Assembly (NCBI RefSeq): GCF_902459565.1
Contig: NZ_CABPSN010000001.1
Coordinates: forward strand, 682,001-746,000
Direction of reading: 5' to 3'
From: Pandoraea aquatica
GTDB taxonomy: Bacteria; Pseudomonadota; Gammaproteobacteria; Burkholderiales; Burkholderiaceae
Length of the DNA stretch: 64,000 bases
Positions within the stretch are counted from its first letter, which is position 1, and each line of letters begins with the position of its first letter. Below, in pieces: positions 54,392 to 63,695 of this stretch. Made by a program: the position numbers and the translations under genes. Under the pieces are notes generated by a model. The model searched no databases and had not been told where the DNA came from. It saw only the letters and a list, made by a program, of their open reading frames with translations.

Positions 54392-56809
54392 TTAATTGAT
54401 GGACAGCGGCTGTGCCGGCGCAGCGGTCACGGCAGCGACCGTGGCAGCGGCTTCGGCCGAGGCGATGACCTCGTCGACATCCGTATCCACATTGCGCTGC
54501 TGCGCCTGATAGAGCTTGTAGTACGCGCCTTCGCGCGCGATCAGTTCGTCGTGGTTGCCCACTTCGACGATCTTGCCGCGATCGAGCACCACGAGCCGGT
54601 CGGCCTTGCGCAGCGTCGACAAGCGGTGCGCAATGGCGATGGTCGTGCGTCCCTTCACAAGGTTGTCGAGCGCCTTCTGAATTTCCTTCTCCGTGGCCGT
54701 GTCGACCGAAGACGTCGCCTCGTCGAGAATCAGAATTCTCGGATCGATCAGCAGCGCGCGGGCGATGGAGATACGTTGACGTTCGCCGCCCGACAGCGCC
54801 TGACCGCGCTCGCCCACGAGCGAGTCGTAGCCATGCGGCAGACGCAGAATGAACTCGTGCGCGTGCGCCGCGCGGGCGGCCGCCACGATCTCGGCACGCG
54901 TTGCGTCCGGTTTGCCGTAAGCGATGTTCTCCGCAATCGTGCCGAAGAACAGGAACGGCTCCTGCAACACCAGACCGACGTTGCGACGGAAGTCCGACAC
55001 CGGCAGCGCGCGAATGTCCACGCCGTCGATCTGGATCGATCCTTCGGCCACATCGTAGAAGCGGCAGATGAGGTTCACCAGCGTGCTCTTGCCCGAGCCG
55101 CTGTGACCGACCAGACCGATCATCTCGCCCGGTGCAATGCGCAGATCCATGCCACGAATCACTGCGCGGTTGCCGTAGCGGAAACCGATGTCGCGCAGGT
55201 CGATGGCGCCCTTCACTTCCTTCAGATGCACCGGATTGACCGGCTCCGGCACGTTCGAGACGTGATCGAGGATGTCGAAGATGCGCTTGGCGCCTGCGGC
55301 CGCCTTCTGCGTGACCGAAACGATGCGGCTCATCGAATCGAGACGCGTATAGAAGCGGCTGATGTAGGTCAGGAACGCGGCCAGCACCCCGACCGTGATT
55401 TCGTGCTTCGAAACCTGCCAGATCCCGAAGATCCAGACCACCAGCAGGCCCACTTCGGTGAGGAACGTCACCGTCGGCGTGAACAACGACCAGACCTTGT
55501 TCACCCGGTCGTTGACCATCAGGTTGTGGCGGTTGGCTTCCTTGAAGCGCGCGACCTCGCGGTTCTCCTGCGCAAACGCCTTGACCACACGAATGCCCGG
55601 AATCGTATCGGCGAGCACATTGGTGATTTCCGACCAGATCCGGTCGACCTTCTCGAAGCCGTGACGCAAACGGTCGCGCACCAGATGAATCAGCCACGCG
55701 ATGAACGGCAGCGGCAACAGCGTCACGACCGCCAGCCACGGGTTGATCGACACCAGAATGACCGCCGTCATGACGATCATCAGCACATCGGTCGCGAAGT
55801 CCAGCAAGTGCAGCGACAGGAACACGCAGATGCGGTCGCTCTCCGAGCCGATACGCGCCATCAGATCGCCCGTACGCTTGCCGCCGAAATACTCCAGCGA
55901 GAGCCGCAGCAGATGCGAGTACGTTGCCGTGCGCAGGTCCGCGCCGATGCGCTCGGACACCTTCGCGAGCAGATACGTGCGCGCCCAACCGAGCACCCAC
56001 GCGACAAGACCGGCCCCCAGCAAACCGGACAGATACATTCCCACCAGGTGGTAATCGATGGGCTTGCCGTTCTGGAACGGGATCAGCACGTTGTCCATGA
56101 GCGGCATCGTCAGATACGGCGGGATCAACGTGGCGCCCGTGGCGCAAAGCGTCAGCAGGAAACCGGCCAATAACTGAAAGCGATACGGCCGGGCGAAACG
56201 CCACAATCGGAGCAATGCCCATGTCGACGGCGGGGCTTCTACCTCAGGATTGCACTGCGGGCACTCGTCCACGCCGGGCGGCAGTTCCGCCTGACAGATC
56301 GGGCAGACGCCCGCCTCTTCCGCCTCATGCACCGCCGCGTGACCGGCCACATGGATGTCGCGCTGACGCACGATCGTGTCCATCAGCGTGAGCGCGGCCG
56401 GATTGTGGCCGAGCGTGTAACGCCAGTTCACCAGCTTCTGACGCGCGTCGCACAACTCCAGCGAGCCCACGCCCGCGTGGTCCGTATGGGTGAGCGACAG
56501 CCCGGCGTGGTACGGCCACGATTGCCATGACGACTGGCTCGACCCGCCGTCGCGCCGCGCCTCGCGCGCCAACACCCGACGCTCGGTCGCGACGACCACG
56601 CCCCGGGCGAAGTGCAACTGTGCGTCCAGATCGATGGGCAGCCAGGCGAGCACCGTCTCCCCGTCGGCCAGTTGCGCGGCGAGATCCGGGTACCAGGGTT
56701 CGGCGGCGGCGTTCCGGGCGGACGAGGAAGACACAGGGGACGCAAGGGAGGTTTGCGCGGGCGAATCCGCAGAGGCGTCGGACGGGGTGGCGGCAGAGGT
56801 GTCGGTCAT
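54392..56809 (-). CDS. Cyanophycin-metabolism-associated ABC transporter (fused permease-ATPase)
   Basis: The 805-residue half-transporter is an ABC exporter-type fusion. The N-terminal 200 residues contain a PH-like regulatory domain, then a zinc ribbon with two CxxC pairs (CPICQAELPPGVDECPQC) near 170. About six membrane helices follow (215-500). The nucleotide-binding domain has Walker A GLVGHSGSGKSTLVNL, signature ALSGGERQRISIARALL, Walker B ILILDEATSSVDT and the switch His in AIAHRLSTLRK. The soluble N-terminal extension is unusual for exporters. The start at 56809 is the first ATG before the conserved part. It diverges from the first cyanophycin synthetase. The substrate is unknown. Confidence 0.88.
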   Translation of the reverse strand: MTDTSAATPSDASADSPAQTSLASPVSSSSARNAAAEPWYPDLAAQLADGETVLAWLPIDLDAQLHFARGVVVATERRVLAREARRDGGSSQSSWQSWPYHAGLSLTHTDHAGVGSLELCDARQKLVNWRYTLGHNPAALTLMDTIVRQRDIHVAGHAAVHEAEEAGVCPICQAELPPGVDECPQCNPEVEAPPSTWALLRLWRFARPYRFQLLAGFLLTLCATGATLIPPYLTMPLMDNVLIPFQNGKPIDYHLVGMYLSGLLGAGLVAWVLGWARTYLLAKVSERIGADLRTATYSHLLRLSLEYFGGKRTGDLMARIGSESDRICVFLSLHLLDFATDVLMIVMTAVILVSINPWLAVVTLLPLPFIAWLIHLVRDRLRHGFEKVDRIWSEITNVLADTIPGIRVVKAFAQENREVARFKEANRHNLMVNDRVNKVWSLFTPTVTFLTEVGLLVVWIFGIWQVSKHEITVGVLAAFLTYISRFYTRLDSMSRIVSVTQKAAAGAKRIFDILDHVSNVPEPVNPVHLKEVKGAIDLRDIGFRYGNRAVIRGMDLRIAPGEMIGLVGHSGSGKSTLVNLICRFYDVAEGSIQIDGVDIRALPVSDFRRNVGLVLQEPFLFFGTIAENIAYGKPDATRAEIVAAARAAHAHEFILRLPHGYDSLVGERGQALSGGERQRISIARALLIDPRILILDEATSSVDTATEKEIQKALDNLVKGRTTIAIAHRLSTLRKADRLVVLDRGKIVEVGNHDELIAREGAYYKLYQAQQRNVDTDVDEVIASAEAAATVAAVTAAPAQPLSIN

Positions 56810-56903
56810 TGATGCGGCAGACGTGTCCTCAAGGGGCGGACATCGAGGCAAACGGAGAAAAATCGACGCGGACTTTCCCTGTCAGGTCCGCAAAATTGCC
56901 GCA

Positions 56904-56909
56904 AGTATA
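56904..56909 (-). promoter_or_regulatory. Possible -10 box for the ABC gene
   Basis: TATACT on the minus strand, about 95 bases before the ABC gene start, matches -10 at 5 of 6. No good -35 box was found. Confidence 0.3.
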
Positions 56910-56946
56910 ACCACAGCGACGCTTTTTGCGGCACGGAGTTCCCGCA

Positions 56947-56984
56947 TGACACGGTGCAACATCGAAATATTGTTGCGGGTGTCA
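56947..56984. promoter_or_regulatory. 38-bp inverted repeat in the cyanophycin divergent promoter region
   Basis: TGACAC-GGT-GCAACA, spacer TCGAAATAT, TGTTGC-GG-GTGTCA has two 6-base blocks per arm, all perfectly complementary, with inner gaps of 3 and 2 bases. It lies midway between the ABC gene and the first synthetase. It looks like a two-half-site operator, or a cruciform. Confidence 0.55.
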
Positions 56985-57107
56985 ACCGTTTACGGATTTT
57001 TTGCGTTAAGCATCCAGTTAACTGAAAGAGCGCGACCGGCTGTGCCGCATGAAATCGGCCTTGCCGGCTTTTATGTACCAGCCCTGACGCGTGAATTAAA
57101 GCCTTAG

Positions 57108-59741
57108 ATGAAAAAGAAAGACATTGAGATTTTCGATGTCCTGTCGCTGCGCGGACCGAATATGTGGACATATCGGCCGGTGCTTGAGGCATGGGTCGAT
57201 ATCGGGGAATTGGAAGAGTTCCCGTCTAACAAGATCCCGGGGTTCCCCGAACGGCTGTCCGAATGGCTGCCGACGCTCATCGAACACCGTTGCAGCATCG
57301 GCGAGCGCGGCGGCTTCCTCCAGCGCCTTCGCGAAGGCACGTGGCCCGGCCACATCCTCGAGCACGTCACGCTCGAACTCCAGAACCTCGCCGGCATGCC
57401 CGGTGGCTTCGGCAAGGCACGCGAGACCCCGATTTCGGGCGTCTACAAGGTGATCGTGCGCGCCTGGCATGAAGATGTGACCCGCGCCGCCCTGTTTGCG
57501 GCCCGCGATCTGGTCATGGCCGCCATCGAAGACCGCCCGTACGACGTCGAAGCCGCCGTCGAAGAACTGCGCGGCCTGGTCGACAAACATTGTCTCGGTC
57601 CGAGCACGGCGTGCATCGTCGACGCCGCCGACGACCGCGACATCCCCCATCTGCGTCTGTCCGACGGCAATCTGGTGCAACTGGGTTACGGCGCTGCCGC
57701 CCGTCGCATCTGGACGGCCGAGACCGACCGCACCCCCGCCATCGCTGAAAGCATCTCGCGCGACAAGGACCTGACCAAGCAACTGCTCGAATCTTGCGGC
57801 GTGCCCGTGCCGGAAGGCCGTCTGGTCGACAGCGCGGAAGACGCCTGGGAAGCCGCCGAGGACATCGGCCTGCCCGTGGTCGTGAAGCCGTACGACGGCA
57901 ACCACGGTCGTGGCGTGTTCATCAATCTCACCACACGAGAAGAAGTCACGACCGCGTTCGGTGTGGCCCTCGAAGAAGGCAACGGCGTGATCGTCGAGCG
58001 CTTCGTCACGGGTCTGGAACACCGTCTGCTGGTCGTGGGTGGCCGTGTGGTCGCCGCCGCGATGGGCGAGATGGCCTCCGTGACCGGCGACGGCAAGCAC
58101 ACCGTCTCGGAACTCATCGAGATCCAGATCAACAGCGATCCGCGTCGCGGCAGCGCCGAAGACCAGCCGCTCAATCGCGTGCGTATCGATTCGTCGGCCC
58201 GCCTCGAACTCAAGCGTCAGGGTTTCGACGCCGACGCCGTGCCGCCGGAAGGCAAGAACGTCCTGATCCAGCGCAACGGCAACGTCGCCTTCGACGTGAC
58301 CGACCGCGTTCACCCGAGCGTGGCCGCGCATGCGTCGCTGGCCGCCCGCATCGTGGGTCTGGACATCGCCGGTGTGGATCTGGTCGCTGAAGACATTTCC
58401 CGTCCACTCGCCGAACAACGCGGCGCAATCGTGGAAGTCAACGCCGGTCCCGGCCTGCTCATGCATCTGAAACCGGCTGACGGCGCACCGCGCCCGGTCG
58501 GTCGCGCCATCGTCGACCATCTGTTCCCCGATGGCGACGCCGGCCGCATCCCGGTCGTCGGCATTACCGGCACGAACGGCAAGACCGTCACCGCACGCCT
58601 GCTCGCGCACCTGCTGCAACTGGCAGGCGAGCACACGGGTCTCGCTTGCAGCGATGGCCTGTTCCTCGACAAGCGTCTGGTGCAAGGCGGCGACCGCGCC
58701 AACTGGGACGCCGCGAACCGCGTGCTGATGAATGCCAGTGTGACCGCTGCCATCTTCGAAAACGACAACACCGCCATCCTGTCCGAGGGCCTGGCCTACG
58801 ACCGTTGTCAGGTCGGCATCGTCACGAACATCGACCGTCCCGACCATCTCGGTCAGTACTTCGTCGAAGACGTCGACCGCATGTTCAGCGTGCTGCGTAC
58901 GCAAGTCGACGTTGTGCTGCCCGACGGCGTGGCAGTCCTCAATGCCCGTGACCCGCTGGTCGTGGAAATGGCCGAGCTGTGCGACGGCGACGTGATCTTC
59001 TTCGGTCTGGACGAGCAACTGCCGGCCATCGTGGCGCACCGCGCCTTGGGTAAGCGAGCCGTCTTCGTGCGCAACGGCCAGGTGATCCTCGCGACCGGCA
59101 CGGAAGAAGCGGCCATCGGCGCAACGGCCAACATGCCGCTGACCTACGCCGGACGTGTCGCCTTCCAGATCGAGAACGTGCTGGCCGCCGTGGCCGCGGC
59201 GTGGTCGATGGGCGTGGCGCTGGATATCCTGCGCACCGGTGTGACGACGTTCGACGTCGGTCAGGTCGATGCCCCGGGCCGCTTCACGCTGTTCGAGAAG
59301 CAAGGCGCGACGGTGATCGTCGACGACGCTCATAATGCCCCGGCCCTCACGGCACTGGCGGCTGCCCTCGCCACCCTGCCCGCCGAGCGCCGCTCGGTGG
59401 TCTACGGCCCGGGTGTAGATCGTATGGACGAAGACCTTCAGGCCGAAGGCAAGCTTCTGGCGCAGACGTTCGAGCGCGTGGTGCTGTGCGACGACCTGAG
59501 CGTTGCCCGCAAGCGCGAGTCGTCCGAGTCGCGCGCTCAGCTGCGTGCAGGCATCGATGCTGCCGGTCGCAAGGTCCAGGTGACGGACGCCGGTGAGCGC
59601 CGTGCCGCTGCCGAAGCCGCGCTGGCCCAGCTCACGAGCGGCGATCTGCTCGTGTTGCAAGCCGACGAAGGCGGTGCCGCCGCGATGCTCGATCTCGTCC
59701 ATTTGTGGATGGGTCAGCCGATGCGCGCACTGGCGGCCTGA
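57108..59741 (+). CDS. cphA: Cyanophycin synthetase paralogue (CphA')
   Basis: Cyanophycin synthetases build multi-L-arginyl-poly-L-aspartate from Asp and Arg with ATP. The 877 residues have an N-terminal domain (LRGPNMWTYRPVLEAWVDIG). The ATP-grasp domain at about 215-470 has VVVKPYDGNHGRGVFINL and VEVNAGPGLLMHLKP. The Mur-ligase-like domain has P-loop VGITGTNGKTVTARLLAHLL near 485. The central Mur region (FENDNTAILSEGLAYDRCQV) departs from the canonical ETARGG block kept in the next gene, so this is the divergent paralogue. Beta-proteobacteria commonly carry such cphA'-cphA pairs. It lies 138 bases before its partner. Confidence 0.92.
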   Translation: MKKKDIEIFDVLSLRGPNMWTYRPVLEAWVDIGELEEFPSNKIPGFPERLSEWLPTLIEHRCSIGERGGFLQRLREGTWPGHILEHVTLELQNLAGMPGGFGKARETPISGVYKVIVRAWHEDVTRAALFAARDLVMAAIEDRPYDVEAAVEELRGLVDKHCLGPSTACIVDAADDRDIPHLRLSDGNLVQLGYGAAARRIWTAETDRTPAIAESISRDKDLTKQLLESCGVPVPEGRLVDSAEDAWEAAEDIGLPVVVKPYDGNHGRGVFINLTTREEVTTAFGVALEEGNGVIVERFVTGLEHRLLVVGGRVVAAAMGEMASVTGDGKHTVSELIEIQINSDPRRGSAEDQPLNRVRIDSSARLELKRQGFDADAVPPEGKNVLIQRNGNVAFDVTDRVHPSVAAHASLAARIVGLDIAGVDLVAEDISRPLAEQRGAIVEVNAGPGLLMHLKPADGAPRPVGRAIVDHLFPDGDAGRIPVVGITGTNGKTVTARLLAHLLQLAGEHTGLACSDGLFLDKRLVQGGDRANWDAANRVLMNASVTAAIFENDNTAILSEGLAYDRCQVGIVTNIDRPDHLGQYFVEDVDRMFSVLRTQVDVVLPDGVAVLNARDPLVVEMAELCDGDVIFFGLDEQLPAIVAHRALGKRAVFVRNGQVILATGTEEAAIGATANMPLTYAGRVAFQIENVLAAVAAAWSMGVALDILRTGVTTFDVGQVDAPGRFTLFEKQGATVIVDDAHNAPALTALAAALATLPAERRSVVYGPGVDRMDEDLQAEGKLLAQTFERVVLCDDLSVARKRESSESRAQLRAGIDAAGRKVQVTDAGERRAAAEAALAQLTSGDLLVLQADEGGAAAMLDLVHLWMGQPMRALAA

Positions 59742-59762
59742 GCCGGATACGAAACTGACGAG

Positions 59763-59793
59763 CGGCGGCCGGCAGACATCTCTGCCACCGCCG
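59763..59793 (+). terminator. Strong hairpin between the two cyanophycin synthetase genes
   Basis: CGGCGG-CC-GGCAGA, loop CATC, TCTGCC-A-CCGCCG is a 12-bp stem with a small internal loop, 21 bases after the first stop. TCTCTATATAG follows instead of a T run. It may partly terminate or protect the upstream mRNA and so set the ratio of the two synthetases. Confidence 0.5.
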
Positions 59794-59903
59794 TCTCTAT
59801 ATAGATAGTCACCAGATACCTAGCCACAGTCGTTTTTCTCGCCAAGCATCTGCCATATTGAGATATACAGGGACGCGAAGTGGACAGACAGGGATTGCAA
59901 TTT

Positions 59904-62477
59904 ATGGAAGTCTCCCGCATCCGCGCATTGCGCGGGCCGAACCTCTGGAGCCGTCACACCGCCATCGAGGCAATTGTGACGTGCACCGATCTGGAATACT
60001 CGATCGGCAATCTGGCCGGTTTCGAGGCCCGACTGCGCGCACGCTTCCCCGAGCTGCCCGCGCTCACGCCCGACGCTGAAGAGCGTCCGGTCTCGCTGGC
60101 CGACGCGCTGGCCACCACGGCGCTGCATCTGCAAGCCGCCGCCGGTTGCCCCGTGACCTTCAGCCAGACGACGCAAACCATCGAACCGGGTACGTTCCAG
60201 GTGGTGGTGCAGTACAGCGAAGAGCCGGTGGGACGTCTCGCCTTCGACCTGGCGCAGCAACTGATTCACGCCGCTCTCGAAGATGGCCCGTTCGATCTGG
60301 CCGACGCCCTCTACCGCTTGCGCGATCTGGACGAAGACGTGCGCCTCGGCCCGTCGACCGGCTCGATCGTCTACGCTGCCGTTGCGCGTGGCATTCCGTA
60401 TCGCCGTCTGACCGAAGGGTCGATGGTGCAATTCGGCTGGGGCAGCAAGCAGCGCCGCATTCAGGCCGCCGAGACCGACCGCACGTCGGCCGTGGCCGAG
60501 TCGATTGCACAGGACAAGGATCTCACCAAGACGCTGCTGCACGCGGCCGGTGTGCCGGTGCCGCTTGGCGGCACGGTGCGCGACATCGAAGACGCGTGGA
60601 AGCTGGTGCAGGAAATCGACGCCCCGGTCGTGGTCAAGCCGCGCGACGGCAACCAGGGCAAGGGCGTGGCCGTGCGTCTGCGTACGCGCGAAGAAATCGA
60701 GAAGGCGTTCGAAGCCGCGCAGGACATCAGCCGCGACGTCATCATCGAGCGCTACATCCCGGGTCACGACTTCCGTCTGCTGGTCATCGGCAACAAGCTC
60801 GTGGCCGCCGCCCGCCGCGATCCGCCGCAAGTCACGGGCGACGGCGTGCATACCGTGCGTCAACTGGTCGAGGCGGTGAACGCCGACCCGCGCCGTGGTG
60901 AAGGCCATGCCACGTCGCTGACCAAGATTCGCTTTGACGACATCGCGCTGGCGACGCTCGCCAAGCAAGGCCTGAACGCCGATTCCGTGCCGGATGCCGG
61001 TGCGCGCATCGTGCTGCGTAACAACGCCAACCTGTCGACGGGCGGCACCGCCACCGACGTGACGGACGACGTCCACCCCGAAATCGCCGCCCGCGCCGTT
61101 GCGGCCGCTCAGCAGGTCGGTCTGGACATCGCCGGCGTCGACGCCGTGTGCGAAACCGTCATCAAGCCGTTCGAAGATCAGGCCGGCGGCATTGTCGAAG
61201 TCAACGCCGCCCCCGGCCTGCGCATGCACCTTCAGCCGTCGTACGGCAAGGGTCGCGCGGTCGGCGAAGCCATCGTCTCGACCATGTTCGACGACGGCGA
61301 CGACGGCCGCATTCCCCTCGTGGCGGCCTCGGGCACGAACGGCAAGACCACCACGGTTCGCCTGATTGCACACCTCATCGGTCAGCAAGGCCTGCGTGTC
61401 GGCATGACCGGTACGGACGGCATCTACATCAGCGGTCAGCGTATCGACACCGGCGATTGCAGCGGCCCGCGCAGCGCGCGCAATGTGCTGATGCACCCGG
61501 ACGTCGACGCCGCCGTGTTCGAAACAGCGCGTGGCGGCCTGCTGCGTGAAGGTCTGGCGTACGACCGTTGCGACGTCGCCGTGGTGACCAACATCGGCAT
61601 GGGCGACCACCTCGGCCTGTCGTACATCAACACGGTCGAAGACCTCGCCGTGCTCAAGAGCGTGATCGTGCGCAACGTCGCACCGCGCGGTATGGCCGTG
61701 CTCAACGCCGCCGACCCGATGGTCGCGCGCATGGCCGACGCCTGCCCGGGCGACGTGACCTATTTCACGGCCGACGCCACGCATCCGGTGCTCGCCACGC
61801 ACCGCGCCAAGGGCAAGCGCGTGGTGTATGTCGACGGCGCTCACATCGTGACGGCACACGGCAGCGAAGAAACCCGCTACGCGCTGGCGGCGATTCCGCT
61901 CACGCGCAACGGCGCCATCGGCTTCCAGGTCGAGAACGCGATGGCCGCCATCGGTGCGGCATGGGCGTTGCATATCGATCCGGCCACGATTCGCGCTGGC
62001 CTCGCGACCTTCGTGAACGATGCCGGTACGGCCCCGGGCCGCTTCAACGTGTTCGATTACAAGGGCGCAACGGTCATTGCCGACTACGGCCATAACCCGG
62101 ACGCCATCGCCGCGCTCACGCAGGCCATCGAAACCATGCCGGCGCGTCGTCGCTCGGTGGTGATTTCGGGTGCGGGTGACCGTCGGGACGAAGACATTCG
62201 CCGTCAGACCGAAATCCTGGGCGGTGCGTTCGACGACGTGCTGCTCTATCAGGACCAGTGCCAGCGCGGCCGTGAAGACGGCGAAGTCATCCGCCTGCTG
62301 CGTGAAGGACTGGTCGACGCACGTCGCACGAGCTACGTCGACGAGATCAACGGCGAGTTCATCGCCATCGACACCGCCCTCGCCCGTCTGCAACCCGGCG
62401 ATCTGTGCCTGATCCTCATCGACCAGGTCGACGAAGCCCTCGCACACATCGCACAACGCGTTGGCGAGGCTGGTTGA
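59904..62477 (+). CDS. cphA: Cyanophycin synthetase (CphA)
   Basis: The 857-residue enzyme has the canonical CphA layout. The start is MEVSRIRALRGPNLWSRHTA. The ATP-grasp domain has LGPSTGSIVYAAVARGIPYR, VVVKPRDGNQGKGVAVRL and VEVNAAPGLRMHLQPS. The Mur-ligase domain has P-loop SGTNGKTTTVRLIAHLIG near 477. It also has AVFETARGGLLREGLAYDRC and GAGDRRDEDIRRQ near the end. It polymerises Asp and Arg onto a primer in the cytoplasm. A GTG at 59880 with AGGGA 8 bases upstream is an alternative start that adds eight residues. No cyanophycinase gene is nearby. Confidence 0.95.
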   Translation: MEVSRIRALRGPNLWSRHTAIEAIVTCTDLEYSIGNLAGFEARLRARFPELPALTPDAEERPVSLADALATTALHLQAAAGCPVTFSQTTQTIEPGTFQVVVQYSEEPVGRLAFDLAQQLIHAALEDGPFDLADALYRLRDLDEDVRLGPSTGSIVYAAVARGIPYRRLTEGSMVQFGWGSKQRRIQAAETDRTSAVAESIAQDKDLTKTLLHAAGVPVPLGGTVRDIEDAWKLVQEIDAPVVVKPRDGNQGKGVAVRLRTREEIEKAFEAAQDISRDVIIERYIPGHDFRLLVIGNKLVAAARRDPPQVTGDGVHTVRQLVEAVNADPRRGEGHATSLTKIRFDDIALATLAKQGLNADSVPDAGARIVLRNNANLSTGGTATDVTDDVHPEIAARAVAAAQQVGLDIAGVDAVCETVIKPFEDQAGGIVEVNAAPGLRMHLQPSYGKGRAVGEAIVSTMFDDGDDGRIPLVAASGTNGKTTTVRLIAHLIGQQGLRVGMTGTDGIYISGQRIDTGDCSGPRSARNVLMHPDVDAAVFETARGGLLREGLAYDRCDVAVVTNIGMGDHLGLSYINTVEDLAVLKSVIVRNVAPRGMAVLNAADPMVARMADACPGDVTYFTADATHPVLATHRAKGKRVVYVDGAHIVTAHGSEETRYALAAIPLTRNGAIGFQVENAMAAIGAAWALHIDPATIRAGLATFVNDAGTAPGRFNVFDYKGATVIADYGHNPDAIAALTQAIETMPARRRSVVISGAGDRRDEDIRRQTEILGGAFDDVLLYQDQCQRGREDGEVIRLLREGLVDARRTSYVDEINGEFIAIDTALARLQPGDLCLILIDQVDEALAHIAQRVGEAG

Positions 62478-62511
62478 AGCTAGTTGAGGCCAGCGCTCGC
62501 TGAGCCGCCGT

Positions 62512-62531
62512 CAGGGAGCGCCCGCTCCCTG
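62512..62531. terminator. Hairpin between cphA and the convergent gene
   Basis: CAGGGAGC-GCCC-GCTCCCTG is a perfect 8-bp stem in the 56-base gap between converging stops. There is no T run on either side. Confidence 0.5.
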
Positions 62532-62533
62532 CA

Positions 62534-63454
62534 TTAGATTCCTGCCCTTTGCTTGCACACGTGCTGTGCGGTGAAGGGCAGCGACATCGCTACCTCCCCG
62601 CCTGCGGTTCGCCCCATTATCGTCGCGATCATCTGCCTCGATTGCGCCGCCCGAATATCGTCGCCCACCCAATGGAAGAACCGCGCCATCGACTCGCGCT
62701 CTACAAGCGAACCGGTAATTCCAGCGAGGGCATCGTGTGCTGCGGAGGCGACCCGATGTACCGCCTCCCTGTCCAACCCAAGCAATAGGCTGCCGTCACC
62801 CCCGACTGCCTCGCCTACGATTCGGAAGTTGGACGCCGCGTGGTCCTCCGTCAGCTCAGGCATCAACGCCAGCAAGGTGGCATCAGGGGGCATCCCCTCC
62901 GGGCGCGTCATCAACAACTGCGTGGCCTCGGCCTGCGTGAGGTCCAGCCCCCGGTACGAAAACCCGCCATCCATGAGCGAAAGGCGCATATCTGTACCGG
63001 GAATACCGACAGCGATGAACTTGCCGTCGGTCAGATGCAGGCCCGTGTCTTCGGATTGCGACCATCGGCTGATGATTTCCGCACGGATATGCGGCTTTAG
63101 CGCACGGCTGAGTTGTGTCGCGTAGATGTCGAGTTGTGCCTCCGACATCGTGCGGCGAACGTGCTCGAAGCCGACCGGCGTCGTCGAGACGTGATTACGC
63201 ACGAGGCGTCGGACAAACGTTGCGCGATCGACATCGCGCTCAAAGCAGTGTTTGATGAATTTCCAGCCGTCGTTCTTGGTGAACGCAGCTTCGACCCGCT
63301 CTATCGCTTTGGTGAGTTCGGCAGACCCTGGAGAACAGTCTTGCAGGCACTGTTGCAAGGTGTTCATCGCCTGCGTGAGATGGGCAGACGGCGCTTCAAG
63401 ATTCCGGCACGGATTGAGTGCGCTTCTGAGCGCGTGAATTGCGCCCGTAATCAT
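62534..63454 (-). CDS. Hypothetical protein, 306 residues
   Basis: I do not recognise the family. There is no signal peptide or membrane helix. The first half is helical and includes a cysteine-containing stretch (NTLQQCLQDCSPGSAELTKA) and WKFIKHCFERDVDRATFVRR. The second half mixes strands and helices (LHLTDGKFIAVGIPGTDMRL, SLMDGGFSYRGLDLTQAEAT). AAAGGG lies about 6 bases before the ATG. It is convergent with cphA and has no same-strand neighbour nearby. The helical, soluble, lone nature could fit an effector-like or accessory protein, but nothing proves it. Confidence 0.6.
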   Translation of the reverse strand: MITGAIHALRSALNPCRNLEAPSAHLTQAMNTLQQCLQDCSPGSAELTKAIERVEAAFTKNDGWKFIKHCFERDVDRATFVRRLVRNHVSTTPVGFEHVRRTMSEAQLDIYATQLSRALKPHIRAEIISRWSQSEDTGLHLTDGKFIAVGIPGTDMRLSLMDGGFSYRGLDLTQAEATQLLMTRPEGMPPDATLLALMPELTEDHAASNFRIVGEAVGGDGSLLLGLDREAVHRVASAAHDALAGITGSLVERESMARFFHWVGDDIRAAQSRQMIATIMGRTAGGEVAMSLPFTAQHVCKQRAGI

Positions 63455-63608
63455 CGCGGCCCTTTGCGCGGCGGCGGATTCGAGGCGGTCAGCGGGCAGG
63501 TGTAGTGGTGAAAATCGGCACCACCGATGACGGTCGGGGCAGTCAGACAGCGAGGCAGTGCAAACGGCAGACGGTCATCCGTCGATAACGTCGAGGTCAT
63601 ATTGAGCG

Positions 63609-63678
63609 GGGGACGGATAGGACCGTCCCCATCTGTTTGCGGTGAAAGAGCCCAATTTTTCCATTAGGGCCCTTTCAC
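63609..63678. other. Two hairpins downstream of the truncated LysR gene
   Basis: GGGGACGG-ATAGGA-CCGTCCCC (63609-63630) is a perfect 8-bp stem. GTGAAAGAGCCC (63642-63653) pairs with GGGCCCTTTCAC (63667-63678) at 11 of 12 positions. Neither has a proper T run on the minus strand, but both follow the LysR stop at 63696 and may end its transcript. Confidence 0.45.
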
Positions 63679-63695
63679 ACGCGTGCAGAAATCGC

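Noticed and set aside
57096-62456. Two very long minus-strand frames (868 and 878 codons) opposite the cyanophycin synthetases.
   Set aside because: Both mirror the real genes base for base, have no family match and no ribosome sites, and their composition is typical of antisense frames in high-GC DNA.
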